Shown here one piece after another: positions 29,177 to 37,996 of a DNA stretch of 64,000 bases (positions within the stretch are counted from its first letter, which is position 1; each line of letters begins with the position of its first letter). The notes under the pieces were generated by a model, which was not told where the DNA came from, searched no databases, and was given only the letters and a program-made list of their open reading frames with translations. The stretch covers positions 62,001-126,000 of the forward strand of contig NZ_FOZX01000008.1 of NCBI RefSeq assembly GCF_900116135.1, given 5' to 3'. A program made the position numbers and the translations under genes. Source of the stretch: Saccharopolyspora flava. GTDB lineage: Bacteria > Actinomycetota > Actinomycetes > Mycobacteriales > Pseudonocardiaceae.

Positions 29177-29212
29177 AACGCCGACTGCTCACCTCGGTGA
29201 GCGGTCGGCGTT
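29177..29212 (+). terminator. Terminator after the cold-shock gene
   Basis: A 16-17 bp stem (AACGCCGACTGCTCACC with GGTGAGCGGTCGGCGTT, one G-U pair) closes on a tiny CTCG loop and is followed by CTGCTTTG. It begins 27 bases after the stop. Confidence 0.88.
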
Positions 29213-29334
29213 CTGCTTTGTAGACGACTCGCCGTCGCCTGAGCGCGATCGACGACAACCCGCACTCGGCTTCGATCGCGGCCGAGGATGCGGTTGCACC
29301 GAACACGTGTCCAGGCTGACGCTGGATCTCCCGT

Positions 29335-31407
29335 TCAACCTCGATCAGCCAAATGGTCCTGCAGGCGAGAATGGCGGAACTGGAACACAGCACCGGTCCT
29401 GCGCAGCACTTGACGCTCGTAGGCGTGTTCCAGGAACTTCCTGGGACGCCACGCCATCCGCCCGGTCAGCGGCAACCAAAGACGCGTGAAGAGAATCCAG
29501 TTTCCCCAGGGCGAGATCGCCAATCGGACCACTCCGATGCAGAACCCGTTGACGAGCGCGAGAGCAGCCCCGGGCAAGACTCCGAGCACGGGAATGGACA
29601 CCGCCCCGTACGTGATGCCGAACGCGAGAAACGCACCGGCCGCTCGCACGAGCGCGACAGCGCGGTCAATCTTCAAGAAATCCCACGAGTCAATCTCGTG
29701 CGAGTCGTTCCCCTCCCCGAAGATCGCAACGAGGAAGTTGCCGATACCGAAAACGAGACCACTGATTCCCCCCACGAACAGACCGGCCAGGATTCCATCC
29801 ACGGCACTGTGCACCGGGTCGAGAGCAACCCCGAATTCAGGCTCAAGCATATAATAGTTCAGGATCCCGAAGCTCGGCACTCCCATGGCGAGGCTCAGAA
29901 TTGTGAGCCCTAACCCGTTGAGGAGCCCGAACTGAAATCCGTCAGCGAAATCTGGCGCCCCCTGCCGCTGCCCCGACCGGGGAGCGCTTTTCGACGGTTT
30001 CCACCGCATCCTGAGCCGCAACCTCTCAGGACCGCGCACAGGACCACCACGAGGGAACCTCTTCTCATTGACCAGGCCGCCGGCAAGCCCGACCGCCAGC
30101 CCGCCACCGATTGCAAAAAGAACACCGTCACTCAGGAAGACCAATCCCGCGGACCCCACGGCGAGAGAAACTACAACCGCAAAAACAAGAACTCGAGTGC
30201 CTCGATAAAGAGAAGCAGGGAGACTCCACCACATCAAATCAAGAGTGCCCCGACGAACGAGCCCCTCGGCTAAGCTACCAAGCCATTCGCGCGCAAGATC
30301 CGGATCCCACCCCTCATCCCTCGGACCACCATCGCGCAGGTAGGCTATGGAAAGGTAGGAGCTCCACAGATGCTCTTCAATCTCCCCAACCGTGTGAAAT
30401 CGTTCAAGGAGCTCCTTTGGTTCCCTTCCCCCGTCGTTGTAGATGGCGCGAGCGAGCGTGACGTTCAGCGGACTGGTCAAGACATGAGCGAGAGCCGGCT
30501 TCTCAGAGCCGGCCGGAACGCCGTTCAGCGCTTTGAACACCTCCGCCCAGCCAGGAGAACGACCCACGGCAGTACTAGACGACAGGTAGCGCTCAGCCTC
30601 GCCAGAGGCGAGTTCGTGAATTTTGATGGCAGCCGCACGGCTGATGGGTCGCGCCTCACGAGCAGCTCGTGAGTATTCACTCGGCCTGCTGGTGAACACG
30701 AACGGCAGATCCAGAGAACTGATTTGACGAATCGCTCGTTTCCGGCGGCTTTCGGGTATCTCGTCAAAACCATCCAGGACCGGGAGAATAGATCCGCGAT
30801 CTAAGAGGTGTTGCGCCATGCTCCGCCTGGCCACGTCTTCCGCACCGAGAATCGGGTGGTCACGCACGAGACGTCCTTCCAGCCAGCCTTTCAGCCGGAC
30901 CTCAGGATCCCAGCCACCGAGGCTGAACAACACCGGCACCGGGGCACGGCGCTCAGCAATCAGATCCAAGATCAACCGGCGTGCGAGCACGGTCTTACCC
31001 GCACCAGCGCGCCCCAGGATCACCAACCGCTGAGACTCAACGCTCTCAAAGGTTTGCCGAATCGACCCGAATTCCCCATCCAGCTGCCCAGGGGTTCCAT
31101 CCGACTGGATCTTGTCCGGATGGTCAACAAGGCCGTCGTCCGCGGCACTCCAACGCACCGACAGCACATCGCTACCGCCCAGCTCCCACCGCGCAAGCTC
31201 GTCCTTGCTTGCCTTAGCCACCGAGCGCGCAAGGACGTGAAGCAGCCGGTCATGCACCTCATCGAAGTCCAACGGCCCCACGGCGCCCACCGAGACCTTG
31301 CCGTAGTTGATGCCGATCTGGATGTTGTTCCTGGCGGGCCCGCTGGATTCGTTGTGGATCTTGGATTCCTCTGCCACCCACTCACTTTGCCGTATCCGAG
31401 CGGACAC
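29335..31407 (-). CDS. NACHT-domain NTPase with C-terminal membrane segments
   Basis: A 690-residue STAND-type protein. The NTPase core has Walker A GRAGAGKT at 132-139, Walker B ILPVLDGFDEI at about 207-217 and a sensor-like FVFTSRPSEYSRAAR at 237-250, the NACHT pattern. About 130 residues precede it without a known effector domain. From residue 405 onward there are some six hydrophobic helices, ending in FRHSRLQDHLAD, a winged-helix-like tail common in actinobacterial NACHT proteins. The gene is poorer in G+C than its neighbours, suggesting transfer. The start (GTG, 31407) is tentative. NACHT proteins can act in phage defence; this is inference. Confidence 0.85.
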   Translation of the reverse strand: MSARIRQSEWVAEESKIHNESSGPARNNIQIGINYGKVSVGAVGPLDFDEVHDRLLHVLARSVAKASKDELARWELGGSDVLSVRWSAADDGLVDHPDKIQSDGTPGQLDGEFGSIRQTFESVESQRLVILGRAGAGKTVLARRLILDLIAERRAPVPVLFSLGGWDPEVRLKGWLEGRLVRDHPILGAEDVARRSMAQHLLDRGSILPVLDGFDEIPESRRKRAIRQISSLDLPFVFTSRPSEYSRAAREARPISRAAAIKIHELASGEAERYLSSSTAVGRSPGWAEVFKALNGVPAGSEKPALAHVLTSPLNVTLARAIYNDGGREPKELLERFHTVGEIEEHLWSSYLSIAYLRDGGPRDEGWDPDLAREWLGSLAEGLVRRGTLDLMWWSLPASLYRGTRVLVFAVVVSLAVGSAGLVFLSDGVLFAIGGGLAVGLAGGLVNEKRFPRGGPVRGPERLRLRMRWKPSKSAPRSGQRQGAPDFADGFQFGLLNGLGLTILSLAMGVPSFGILNYYMLEPEFGVALDPVHSAVDGILAGLFVGGISGLVFGIGNFLVAIFGEGNDSHEIDSWDFLKIDRAVALVRAAGAFLAFGITYGAVSIPVLGVLPGAALALVNGFCIGVVRLAISPWGNWILFTRLWLPLTGRMAWRPRKFLEHAYERQVLRRTGAVFQFRHSRLQDHLADRG

Positions 31408-31488
31408 CGTGAGTAGTCACGACAGATTTTCAATCCACGGGGTGGAGACTCACCCGGTTGGCCTGCCGTCCGCTGCGGGCGCCACGTC

Positions 31489-31872
31489 TCAGGTCGCCAC
31501 CGGTGTTCCCTGATGATGAAACATCTGCCAGCGCCCCGGGGCCACGCGACGCCACAACGAGGTGCGGTTCGACCGCCGTCCCGCGGATTCGCTGGTGTAC
31601 TTCAGCATCACGACACCGTCGGCGATGAGCCACCCGCGCAGGTTCTCCACCCGGATCGGCTCGTCCTCCGGATCCGTCGCCGCCGCAACGAGATCAACCA
31701 CCTCACGCCCGAACTCCCCACCGGACGAACCGAACTCGTGGAAGTCAGGCGCGAGCAGCCGCCCGAGACGCTGCGCATCGGACCGGCACGCGTTGCTCAA
31801 CGACTCCCGCTCAGCCGCCATCGCCTCCGCGACCTGCCCATCAACCCCACCAGCCACGTCGCCCTCACCCAT
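31489..31872 (-). CDS. SnoaL-like/DUF4440 family protein
   Basis: A 127-residue single-domain protein of the NTF2 fold: helical start (VAEAMAAERESLSNACRSDAQRLGRLLAPDFHEFGSSG), then strands ending VMLKYTSESAGRRSNRTSLWRRVAPGRWQMFHHQGTPV. DUF4440 proteins bind or transform small molecules; no specific role can be given. The ATG at 31872 is preferred over an upstream Cys-rich frame that lacks family character. The 278 bases upstream to 32150 show no gene. Confidence 0.78.
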   Translation of the reverse strand: MGEGDVAGGVDGQVAEAMAAERESLSNACRSDAQRLGRLLAPDFHEFGSSGGEFGREVVDLVAAATDPEDEPIRVENLRGWLIADGVVMLKYTSESAGRRSNRTSLWRRVAPGRWQMFHHQGTPVAT

Positions 31873-32153
31873 GCGAAGAACTATGGCACCAACGCCCACC
31901 GGATCACCGCCGCAACACCAAAGCCAGCAGATCAAGCTGCTGCACACATCCTCCACGGCAGCGCACACCCAGTCCCGCACCCGGCGATCCGTCCGCCATC
32001 CCCGTAGCCCTAGTCACGAGCGCACTTCTACTGCTGCTCTGTTCGAGTGGCGACGGCCGAGAATGAGTAGAACTCCGGAGTCCTCCGCAGGTCAGGCGGG
32101 TTATCGTCCCGGGCACTGACACAACGTGACCTTTGCGGAGAGGGGCCAAGTTG

Positions 32154-32423
32154 GTGTTGCGGATCGAGCCGTCCAGGCTCGGCGTGATGGCTGGCGACTT
32201 GGAACGGTCGACCGACGAGCTGGGGAGCGCTCAACCACTGCCGCCTGGCGATGCCGGGCCGTCGAGCGCGGCGGTTTCCGCGACGACAGCCGATCTGCTG
32301 CGGGTCGCCGCCGGATTCGTGGAGACCGTGCACCACGGCGCATCGGACCTGGACGCGAACAAGGCGACCTACAGCGGCGCGGACGACGGCAACGCCGGGA
32401 TGTTCGAGCAGGTGGGGCGCTGA
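32154..32423 (+). CDS. EspC-like type VII secretion target
   Basis: An 89-residue protein of the EspC/DUF2580 type: an N-terminal LRIEPSRLGVMAGDLERSTDEL helix, then AGFVETVHHGASDLDANKATYSGADDGN, close to the A-x-x-Y-x-x-x-D/E export signal pattern. Such proteins are partners of WXG-like substrates. GTG at 32154 (TTG at 32151 is an alternative), with GGAGAGGGG upstream. The next gene starts 6 bases after its stop. Confidence 0.75.
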   Translation: MLRIEPSRLGVMAGDLERSTDELGSAQPLPPGDAGPSSAAVSATTADLLRVAAGFVETVHHGASDLDANKATYSGADDGNAGMFEQVGR

Positions 32424-32429
32424 TCGATC

Positions 32430-34178
32430 GTGCTGAACACATGGGTTGCCGGGAACCCCGGCGCGATGCGCGACTACGCGCAAAAGGTGAACAAACTCGG
32501 CAGCGGTGTCGAGAAGGTCGCTACAGGTACTTTCGACGCTCGGAACCAAGCGGCGTCTGAGTGGGACGGAGCCGCCTCGGAGGCATTCCAGGGTTGGACG
32601 TCTCAACAGGGCGGTGACGGTGACGCACTCGCGGGGGTGTTCCGCCGAGTCGCTACCGCTGTCGAAGGGTGGTGCGACGAGATCGACACTGTGAAGTCAC
32701 GGATGGAGCAGGCGAAGCAGGTCGCCAACGATGGCGGTCTCATCGTGCTCCGTGACCTGATCTATCCACCGAAACCGCTTCCCGCAGCAGACCCGAACGC
32801 GATCCCCGGGAGCGGCACGCAGCCTCCTCAGGCCCAAAGCGAGGCGGCACGAGCGAAGCATGCGCAGGCGGAAGCCGCCTATGCGGAAGCTGAAGCCACT
32901 GTGACTCAAGCACGCGATATGGAGCGCTCGGCACACGCCGAGCTCGTCCGCGCAATGGATGCGGCCAAGAACGACATGGGCCTGATCTCCCAGGCCGGAG
33001 CGTGGGAACAGGCCGGCACGAACCCATCCAGCCCGGCGGGTATGACGCTCGCGGGCGCCGCGACCACGATGGAGACGCGCGCTGCCGAGGCGACGAAGGG
33101 CATCTTCGAGCAGGCCACTGCGCAGGGACCTGCAGCAACACGCGCCTGCTGGGATTCGCTGTCGACAGCACAACGAGGCGACCTGATGGACCGATTCCCT
33201 CAGATGATCGGGAACGGGAACGGCCTGCCCACCACTGTCCGGCACGAGGCCAACTTGTCGCTGCTCGCCAGCCAGCGTCAGGCTCTGGAATCGAAGTACC
33301 GTGCTGTGCAGCAGCGAATCGCCGACATCCGTCCTGGTGATGGTCTGGCCGCCGAGAAGGAACGGCTGGAGACGCAAAAGGAACAGCTCGAGGAGTCACT
33401 TGCCGGCCTCAAGCAGCTCGATGCGACCGCACACCGGCCCGGCCACTACCTGTTGGGCATCGATGCGACTGCGAGCGGTGGCCGCGGACAAGCCATCATT
33501 GCGAACGGTAATCCGGACACAGCGCAGAACGTCATGACGACTGTGCCGGGAACCTACTCCGACCTCGGCGACGTCATGAACTACTCGACTGACGCCGACA
33601 AGGTCATGCAGCGCGCCCAGGCGCTCGAACCCAACCAGTCCTTCGCCTCGATCACCTACGCCGGGTACGAGTCACCACCGAGCCTCCCGGACGCCGCCAA
33701 TGGCCGCTTCGCCGAGGAAGGAAGCCGCGGACTCTCGGAGTTCCAAGAAGGGCTGCGCGTCAGCCACGAACTCGACCAGCCCAGCAACAACACGGTCATC
33801 GGGCACTCGTACGGGACTACGGAGGTCGGGTACGCCGCACGGGATCACGGCATCCACGCGGACAACATCGTGTTCCTCGGCTCCCCCGGCGTCGGCGTCG
33901 ATCACGCCAGCGAACTCGGCGTTGATCCGAACCGAGTCTGGTCGGGCACGGCCAATCTCGATGTGATCGACTACTTCACCCCATCGCCGGACCCGGCCGA
34001 TTACGGCCGTCTTGAAACCACCGATGATCACTGGTTCGGCCGGAACCCATCGGATCCGAGCTTCGGCGGCCAGGAGCTCCCGGTCCACGACTGGTCCTAC
34101 CACGGCGACTACTGGACATACGATGAGTCCGTTGATGGGATGGCTCGCATCGTCGCCAACCACGGCAAGGGAAACTGA
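32430..34178 (+). CDS. WXG-like protein with alpha/beta hydrolase (DUF1023) domain
   Basis: A 582-residue two-part protein. Residues 1-110 are helical with EWDGAASEAFQGW, a WXG-type turn. A long coiled-coil stretch follows (about 120-330; for example AEKERLETQKEQLEESLAGL). The C-terminal half is a DUF1023 alpha/beta hydrolase with the nucleophile in GHSYGT, an Asp in LDVIDYF and a His near the end (PVHDWSYHG). With the EspC-like gene it forms a likely T7SS substrate pair; a cell-wall or lipid hydrolase role is inferred. GTG start. Confidence 0.83.
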   Translation: MLNTWVAGNPGAMRDYAQKVNKLGSGVEKVATGTFDARNQAASEWDGAASEAFQGWTSQQGGDGDALAGVFRRVATAVEGWCDEIDTVKSRMEQAKQVANDGGLIVLRDLIYPPKPLPAADPNAIPGSGTQPPQAQSEAARAKHAQAEAAYAEAEATVTQARDMERSAHAELVRAMDAAKNDMGLISQAGAWEQAGTNPSSPAGMTLAGAATTMETRAAEATKGIFEQATAQGPAATRACWDSLSTAQRGDLMDRFPQMIGNGNGLPTTVRHEANLSLLASQRQALESKYRAVQQRIADIRPGDGLAAEKERLETQKEQLEESLAGLKQLDATAHRPGHYLLGIDATASGGRGQAIIANGNPDTAQNVMTTVPGTYSDLGDVMNYSTDADKVMQRAQALEPNQSFASITYAGYESPPSLPDAANGRFAEEGSRGLSEFQEGLRVSHELDQPSNNTVIGHSYGTTEVGYAARDHGIHADNIVFLGSPGVGVDHASELGVDPNRVWSGTANLDVIDYFTPSPDPADYGRLETTDDHWFGRNPSDPSFGGQELPVHDWSYHGDYWTYDESVDGMARIVANHGKGN

Positions 34179-34181
34179 CTG

Positions 34182-34490
34182 ATGAAAATCGACGCCACGA
34201 AGCCCGCAACTGCCGGGACCGTCGTAGGTTGGCTCCTTCTCGCACTGGCAATCCTCGTCTGGCTCGTCGTCATCCCCTTGACCGGGTCAGCCCTCTTCTT
34301 CGCCACCCGAATCACGGTAGAGGCCGGCTTCGCCACCATCGGAGCCGTCATCTACGGAATCCTCGGCGCGATCGGATTCAGTGCCATCGCCGCCAGCGAA
34401 CACCGCTCAAGCCGCCCAGCACTCTGGATCTATCTCGCACTGCTTGCCGTAGCAATACTCACCACCGTCACACTCAATACTCAATATTGA
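34182..34490 (+). CDS. Small membrane protein next to T7SS hydrolase
   Basis: A 102-residue protein with three hydrophobic helices (VVGWLLLALAILVWLVVIPL, FATIGAVIYGILGAIGFSAIA, PALWIYLALLAVAILTTVTL). It starts 3 bases after the stop of the hydrolase gene. Position and size fit an immunity protein that protects the producer at its membrane, but no sequence motif proves this. Confidence 0.72.
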   Translation: MKIDATKPATAGTVVGWLLLALAILVWLVVIPLTGSALFFATRITVEAGFATIGAVIYGILGAIGFSAIAASEHRSSRPALWIYLALLAVAILTTVTLNTQY

Positions 34491-34575
34491 TATCTTCCCG
34501 CCTCGAAGGCAGCAGAACTTCTCTAGAGATGATCTGGCAGGTCAACGGGGCCCAGGCCCGCACCACAAGTGCCGC

Positions 34576-35694
34576 TTACAGCGAAGAAAGTCTTCGTTGC
34601 TGGCGGACCGAACCAATGGCGTTGGCGAGGCGCTTCGCTCGGTCCACTTCAGTTTGTAGCGCGTTTCCTTCACCTACGGACGTCAACGCCACAGCGAGAT
34701 CCACGCGTAATGCAGTTTCGGCGCGAGTGAGATTCGGGTCGAGTTCAATCAGTACGCGCGACAAAACCTCGACCGCAGCTGGGTCCGCCAAGGTGGCGAG
34801 TGCGTGGCCCCGCCAGCGATCGAGGTGCACAGGATTGAGAACCACATACGGGCCGCCCGTGTCGATCGACTCGCCCCGGAGGAGTTCAGCGGCGTCATCG
34901 AACGCACCGAGACTCTCGCATGGTTGATGATGTGCAGCGAGTGCCTCGCCATATGCGGCAGCGAGCCAGGAACGCAGGAGCTGTGGACACCCAGAGCTCG
35001 CCCGCCTCTGCATCGCGCCCAGCACAGCTACAGCCTTCTCGGTTTCACCGAGGTCAAGAAGCACGAAGGCCTGTTCAGCGGATGCGTGGATCTCGTACGA
35101 CTCGCTTCCGGTCTCTCGTGCAGCATGTTTCGCCCGCTCGTAGTGCTGCCATGAGTGGTGCATCTTGCCGAGGTCGAGGGCTTGCCAGCCTGCGAGGGTG
35201 TGGAGTTCGGTGAGGATGACGGCGAGTTGCTGGCGGGTGTTCCCGGGCAAGCTGTGGGTGAAGAGCTTCTCGACCTGACTCGCCTTGGCCCCGACCTCCT
35301 CGTATGCCACGACGGCGCCGAGTTGCCGGTCGATGCGCCGTATCGAGTCGAGCTGTCCGCGGAGAAGGTCCAGGAGGGTGCCGTCGATTCGACGCGACGC
35401 GTCGAGCATCTGTCGCAGTTCGGCGGTCTCGTCGTCGCACTGGGGCGGTGACAGCAGTTCGTCGATCGACAGCCCGAAGATCCGTTCAAGCAGGCGTGCT
35501 GTCACCGCTCGAACGGGGCCGAGCGGCTGTCCGTTGGGGCCGCGTCCCGTGATCAGCCGTTGCAGGTGGCGCAGGCTGAGTGTTCCGGGTTCGTCGTGCT
35601 CGCGGGCGAAGCGTTCTGCGTACTCGGTGAACTCCTCGAGGGTCTGGCGTCGTTCCCTGATCTTCTGTTCGAGCACCGTGCGAGGCGATCGCAC
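34576..35694 (-). CDS. Regulator with TPR-like C-terminal region
   Basis: A 372-residue soluble protein. The N-terminal 100 residues look DNA-binding (LEQKIRERRQTLEEFTEYAERFAREH, then LSLRHLQRLITGRG, LLERIFGLSIDELL). The rest is made of helical pairs typical of TPR repeats, as in many Streptomyces XRE/TPR regulators. The GTG at 35694 is chosen because GGGGGAG lies 7 bases upstream; ATGs further up lie in the operator-like repeats at 35721-35749. It is divergent from the zinc-finger gene at 35948. Confidence 0.78.
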   Translation of the reverse strand: MRSPRTVLEQKIRERRQTLEEFTEYAERFAREHDEPGTLSLRHLQRLITGRGPNGQPLGPVRAVTARLLERIFGLSIDELLSPPQCDDETAELRQMLDASRRIDGTLLDLLRGQLDSIRRIDRQLGAVVAYEEVGAKASQVEKLFTHSLPGNTRQQLAVILTELHTLAGWQALDLGKMHHSWQHYERAKHAARETGSESYEIHASAEQAFVLLDLGETEKAVAVLGAMQRRASSGCPQLLRSWLAAAYGEALAAHHQPCESLGAFDDAAELLRGESIDTGGPYVVLNPVHLDRWRGHALATLADPAAVEVLSRVLIELDPNLTRAETALRVDLAVALTSVGEGNALQTEVDRAKRLANAIGSVRQQRRLSSL

Positions 35695-35720
35695 CGCGTC
35701 TCTCCCCCGTCCACTCGCGC

Positions 35721-35764
35721 ATGTCGTCCGCATGTCGTGTTGATGTCGTTCCGCCAATATTGGC
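35721..35764. promoter_or_regulatory. Direct repeats and palindrome, probable operator
   Basis: ATGTCGT occurs at 35721, 35732 and 35743, exactly 11 bases apart (one helical turn). The perfect palindrome GCCAATATTGGC follows at 35753-35764. Both lie between the TPR-type regulator and the zinc-finger gene, where an autoregulatory site is expected. Confidence 0.5.
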
Positions 35765-35947
35765 GCGTCGAGAAGCTCATTTCAGTGAGACACGCCGCAT
35801 GCCGGCTGGTCACACATCAGTCCGGCGGCGGCGCCCTCTCCGCGCTTCGGCACCGTCGCCGGACTCCCGGGCGTGGCCCGTGCCGCTGCCCCCGATCGGG
35901 CACGGGCCACGTCCGCACTGGACAGGCATCGACGTACAGGAACCGCC

Positions 35948-36160
35948 ATGCACCCGTTTCGCTGGACACTCGCAGAGGGGAAGCGACACGCAACAACCGA
36001 CCGACGCCGACTCATTGGGATTTTTCCGGTGTCCGAGCAGATCGAGACGCTGTGCGGCCGGTCCGTCGAGGTCGCCGAGCCAAGCGAACTGGCGTGGTTG
36101 TGGGAGACCTGCGCCAGCTGCAATGAGAGTGCGCATCTGCTCGTGGCGAGCGAGTCATGA
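35948..36160 (+). CDS. Small zinc-finger-like protein (copy 2)
   Basis: A 70-residue paralogue of the protein at 301-528. Shared features are HPF.W at the start, G.RHA near residue 13, LCG in the middle and AWLWETCASCN..AH near the end; the Cys and His residues are all kept. The start is preceded by AGGAAC. Its stop overlaps the next ATG, as in copy 1. Function unknown. Confidence 0.72.
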   Translation: MHPFRWTLAEGKRHATTDRRRLIGIFPVSEQIETLCGRSVEVAEPSELAWLWETCASCNESAHLLVASES

Positions 36161-36423
36161 CGACCCGGTCGGCCGCTCTGGCCGTGCTGCTGCGCAAGAC
36201 TCAATGGTTGCTCGACGATCTCGCCTTCGAGGTCGGATCCGGGCGAGCTGATCAGATCGACTTCACCGGGATCACCAGCCTGCTCGAGTCCGTCACGGCG
36301 ATGCTTCGTGAGGAACAGCGAAAGAGCCCGGGTGTCGTCGACGGCGCGACGGAGTCAGCTCGGGACGGGTTCGACGAGGTGGCCGGGAGACCACAAGCGG
36401 GACGGGAAACCGGGCACCTCTGA
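36157..36423 (+). CDS. Short helical protein coupled to the zinc-finger gene (copy 2)
   Basis: An 88-residue, mostly helical protein starting at the ATG that overlaps the zinc-finger gene stop (ATGA). It parallels the gene at 525-731: MTT start, a helical LLRKTQWLLDDLAFEV-type segment and GRADQ in the middle, but has a longer hydrophilic tail. A partner role is inferred from this conserved pairing. Confidence 0.6.
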   Translation: MTTRSAALAVLLRKTQWLLDDLAFEVGSGRADQIDFTGITSLLESVTAMLREEQRKSPGVVDGATESARDGFDEVAGRPQAGRETGHL

Positions 36424-36492
36424 GCTGAGGGACAACCGCGAAATCGCGTGGAGGCGTTAATCTCGGCGTCGAAGCGGATCGCGGAGGAATAC

Positions 36493-36879
36493 GTGTCGGA
36501 GGATTGGGCTGCGGTCGCTCGCGCGATCGATCAGCGAACGCACGAGCTGGGCTTGCGGCAACGTGACGTGGCGAAGCGCGCGCAGGTATCGCAAGCGACG
36601 GTGCGCGAGTTGCAGCGGCACACAGTCATCCGCCGCAGAAGCACGCGGACGTTGGAAGCGCTGTCACTCGCGCTCGAATGGCACCCCCGGCACCTGCTTT
36701 CTCTGCTGGAAGGCCACACACCTCCCGCCGTCGACGACCCGGTTTTCCCGGAAGACGACGTGCCGACGCGCCTCGACGCGATCGAACGGCATCTGCGGGA
36801 GATCACGCAGCAGCTCGACGAGCTGAACAACCGACTTCGGGACGACCGATCAGCTGTGCGGTCCGATCGACCGGGTTGA
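36493..36879 (+). CDS. XRE-family helix-turn-helix regulator
   Basis: A 128-residue DNA-binding protein. The HTH is AIDQRTHELGLRQRDVAKRAQVSQATVRELQRH; a coiled segment (LDAIERHLREITQQLDELNNRL) ends the protein and may give dimerisation. The GTG at 36493 is chosen because GCGGAGGA lies 5 bases upstream; a frame from 36448 is possible. It is the third gene of the zinc-finger module. Confidence 0.82.
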   Translation: MSEDWAAVARAIDQRTHELGLRQRDVAKRAQVSQATVRELQRHTVIRRRSTRTLEALSLALEWHPRHLLSLLEGHTPPAVDDPVFPEDDVPTRLDAIERHLREITQQLDELNNRLRDDRSAVRSDRPG

Positions 36880-36981
36880 AACAACCCCTCCGGAAGTAGG
36901 CGGGAGCAGCGAGCCGCAGCGCCGGTTGGGAAGTGCTGGATCGCAACGCCATCAACGTCTCGGATCAAGGCGGACGGGCAC

Positions 36982-37563
36982 TTACGGCGCCTGGATGGGC
37001 TGATGCTTCCCCGCACCAGTGCCGTGTGACGTGAGGTAGTAGAGCAGCGCGACCAACGTCCCGGAGCCGAGCAGCTCTTGTCGCTGCGCCAGCTCCGGGA
37101 CACGAGCCAACGGCACCCACTCGACCCGCCCGACTTCCTCAGTCTCGGTCGGCTCGCCGATGTGCTTCGCGCTGCGCCACAGGTACACATCGATCGGCGC
37201 GGTCACCTGTCCCGGCAACGGCTCGAAAGTCACAAGGTGCTCGCCATCCCCGATGGGCTCCCACCCGCTCTCCTCGACAGCCTCACGAGCCGCAGTCCCC
37301 GCCGAGGCCTCACCGTCGTCGACCATGCCGCCCAGCAGCTCATAACCCCACTGCTCGGTCGGGAACCGGTACCGCCACAGCATCAACGCCCGGTCCTGCT
37401 CATCAACGATCAAAGCAATAGCGATCCGCGCCAGGTGCACCACGTGGTACTCCCACCGCTCACCGTTCGGAGCCTCGACATCGGCCAGTCCCAACCGAAC
37501 CCACCGGTTGTCATAGACCAGCCGCTCCCCGTAGGTCTTCCACGCCCCGCGCTCAGTGCTCAC
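36982..37563 (-). CDS. NUDIX hydrolase
   Basis: A 193-residue protein with a complete Nudix box: GGMVDDGEASAGTAAREAVEESGW around residues 87-110. The surrounding pattern (YGERLVYDNRWVRLGLADVEAPNGERWEYHVV) matches ADP-ribose pyrophosphatase-like members common in Streptomyces. It hydrolyses a nucleoside diphosphate linked to another group; the exact substrate is unknown. The GTG at 37563 has no clear Shine-Dalgarno and may be leaderless. Confidence 0.85.
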   Translation of the reverse strand: MSTERGAWKTYGERLVYDNRWVRLGLADVEAPNGERWEYHVVHLARIAIALIVDEQDRALMLWRYRFPTEQWGYELLGGMVDDGEASAGTAAREAVEESGWEPIGDGEHLVTFEPLPGQVTAPIDVYLWRSAKHIGEPTETEEVGRVEWVPLARVPELAQRQELLGSGTLVALLYYLTSHGTGAGKHQPIQAP

Positions 37564-37758
37564 GAGGGGGAGCGTACGGGCGGAACCGACCCGTCCGTCG
37601 ATCACGCAAGACGTGTACACGGACAAGCGCGGGCTCTCGAGAAGCTGCGGATATCCTCGATGCCGCGTGCAGATCAGAGTGATCTGAGGTTTTGTGCACG
37701 TAAAGTGCACGCTGCCCGCTGGAAAGATCGCAGAATCACATTCTGACCAGCGTAAATG

Positions 37759-37833
37759 TGGGGCAGGTGGGACTTGAACCCACGACCTGACGGATTATGA
37801 GTCCGCTGCTCTGACCAGCTGAGCTACTGCCCC
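37759..37833 (-). tRNA. tRNA with CAT anticodon (Met, or Ile2)
   Basis: The minus strand folds as GGGGCAG/CTGCCCC acceptor, D-arm AGCTCAGCTGGTCAGAGC, anticodon stem GCGGA/TCCGT with loop CTCATAA, and T-arm with GGTTCAAGTCC. The anticodon is CAT. Elongator Met is the first choice; Ile2 with lysidine cannot be excluded. CCA is not encoded. Its 3' end faces the accessory module at 34576-37563. Confidence 0.92.
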
Positions 37834-37996
37834 GTGGGGTGCTCGGTATCGGCGATCGTATCGAGGGTGTGACGGAGCGGGGTCGCCGGGTGTTCCGGCC
37901 GGACGGCCCATCGGGGTGTTGGTCGGAACGGTGGAAACCGCAGCGCACGGGTGTTGCGTCGGCTGGTCTACCGATCTTGGCGAGCGGAGTCTTCGA

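Noticed and set aside
29353..29913. Plus-strand ORF under the NACHT gene
   Set aside because: Hydrophilic sequence without motif, antisense to the well-supported NACHT protein.
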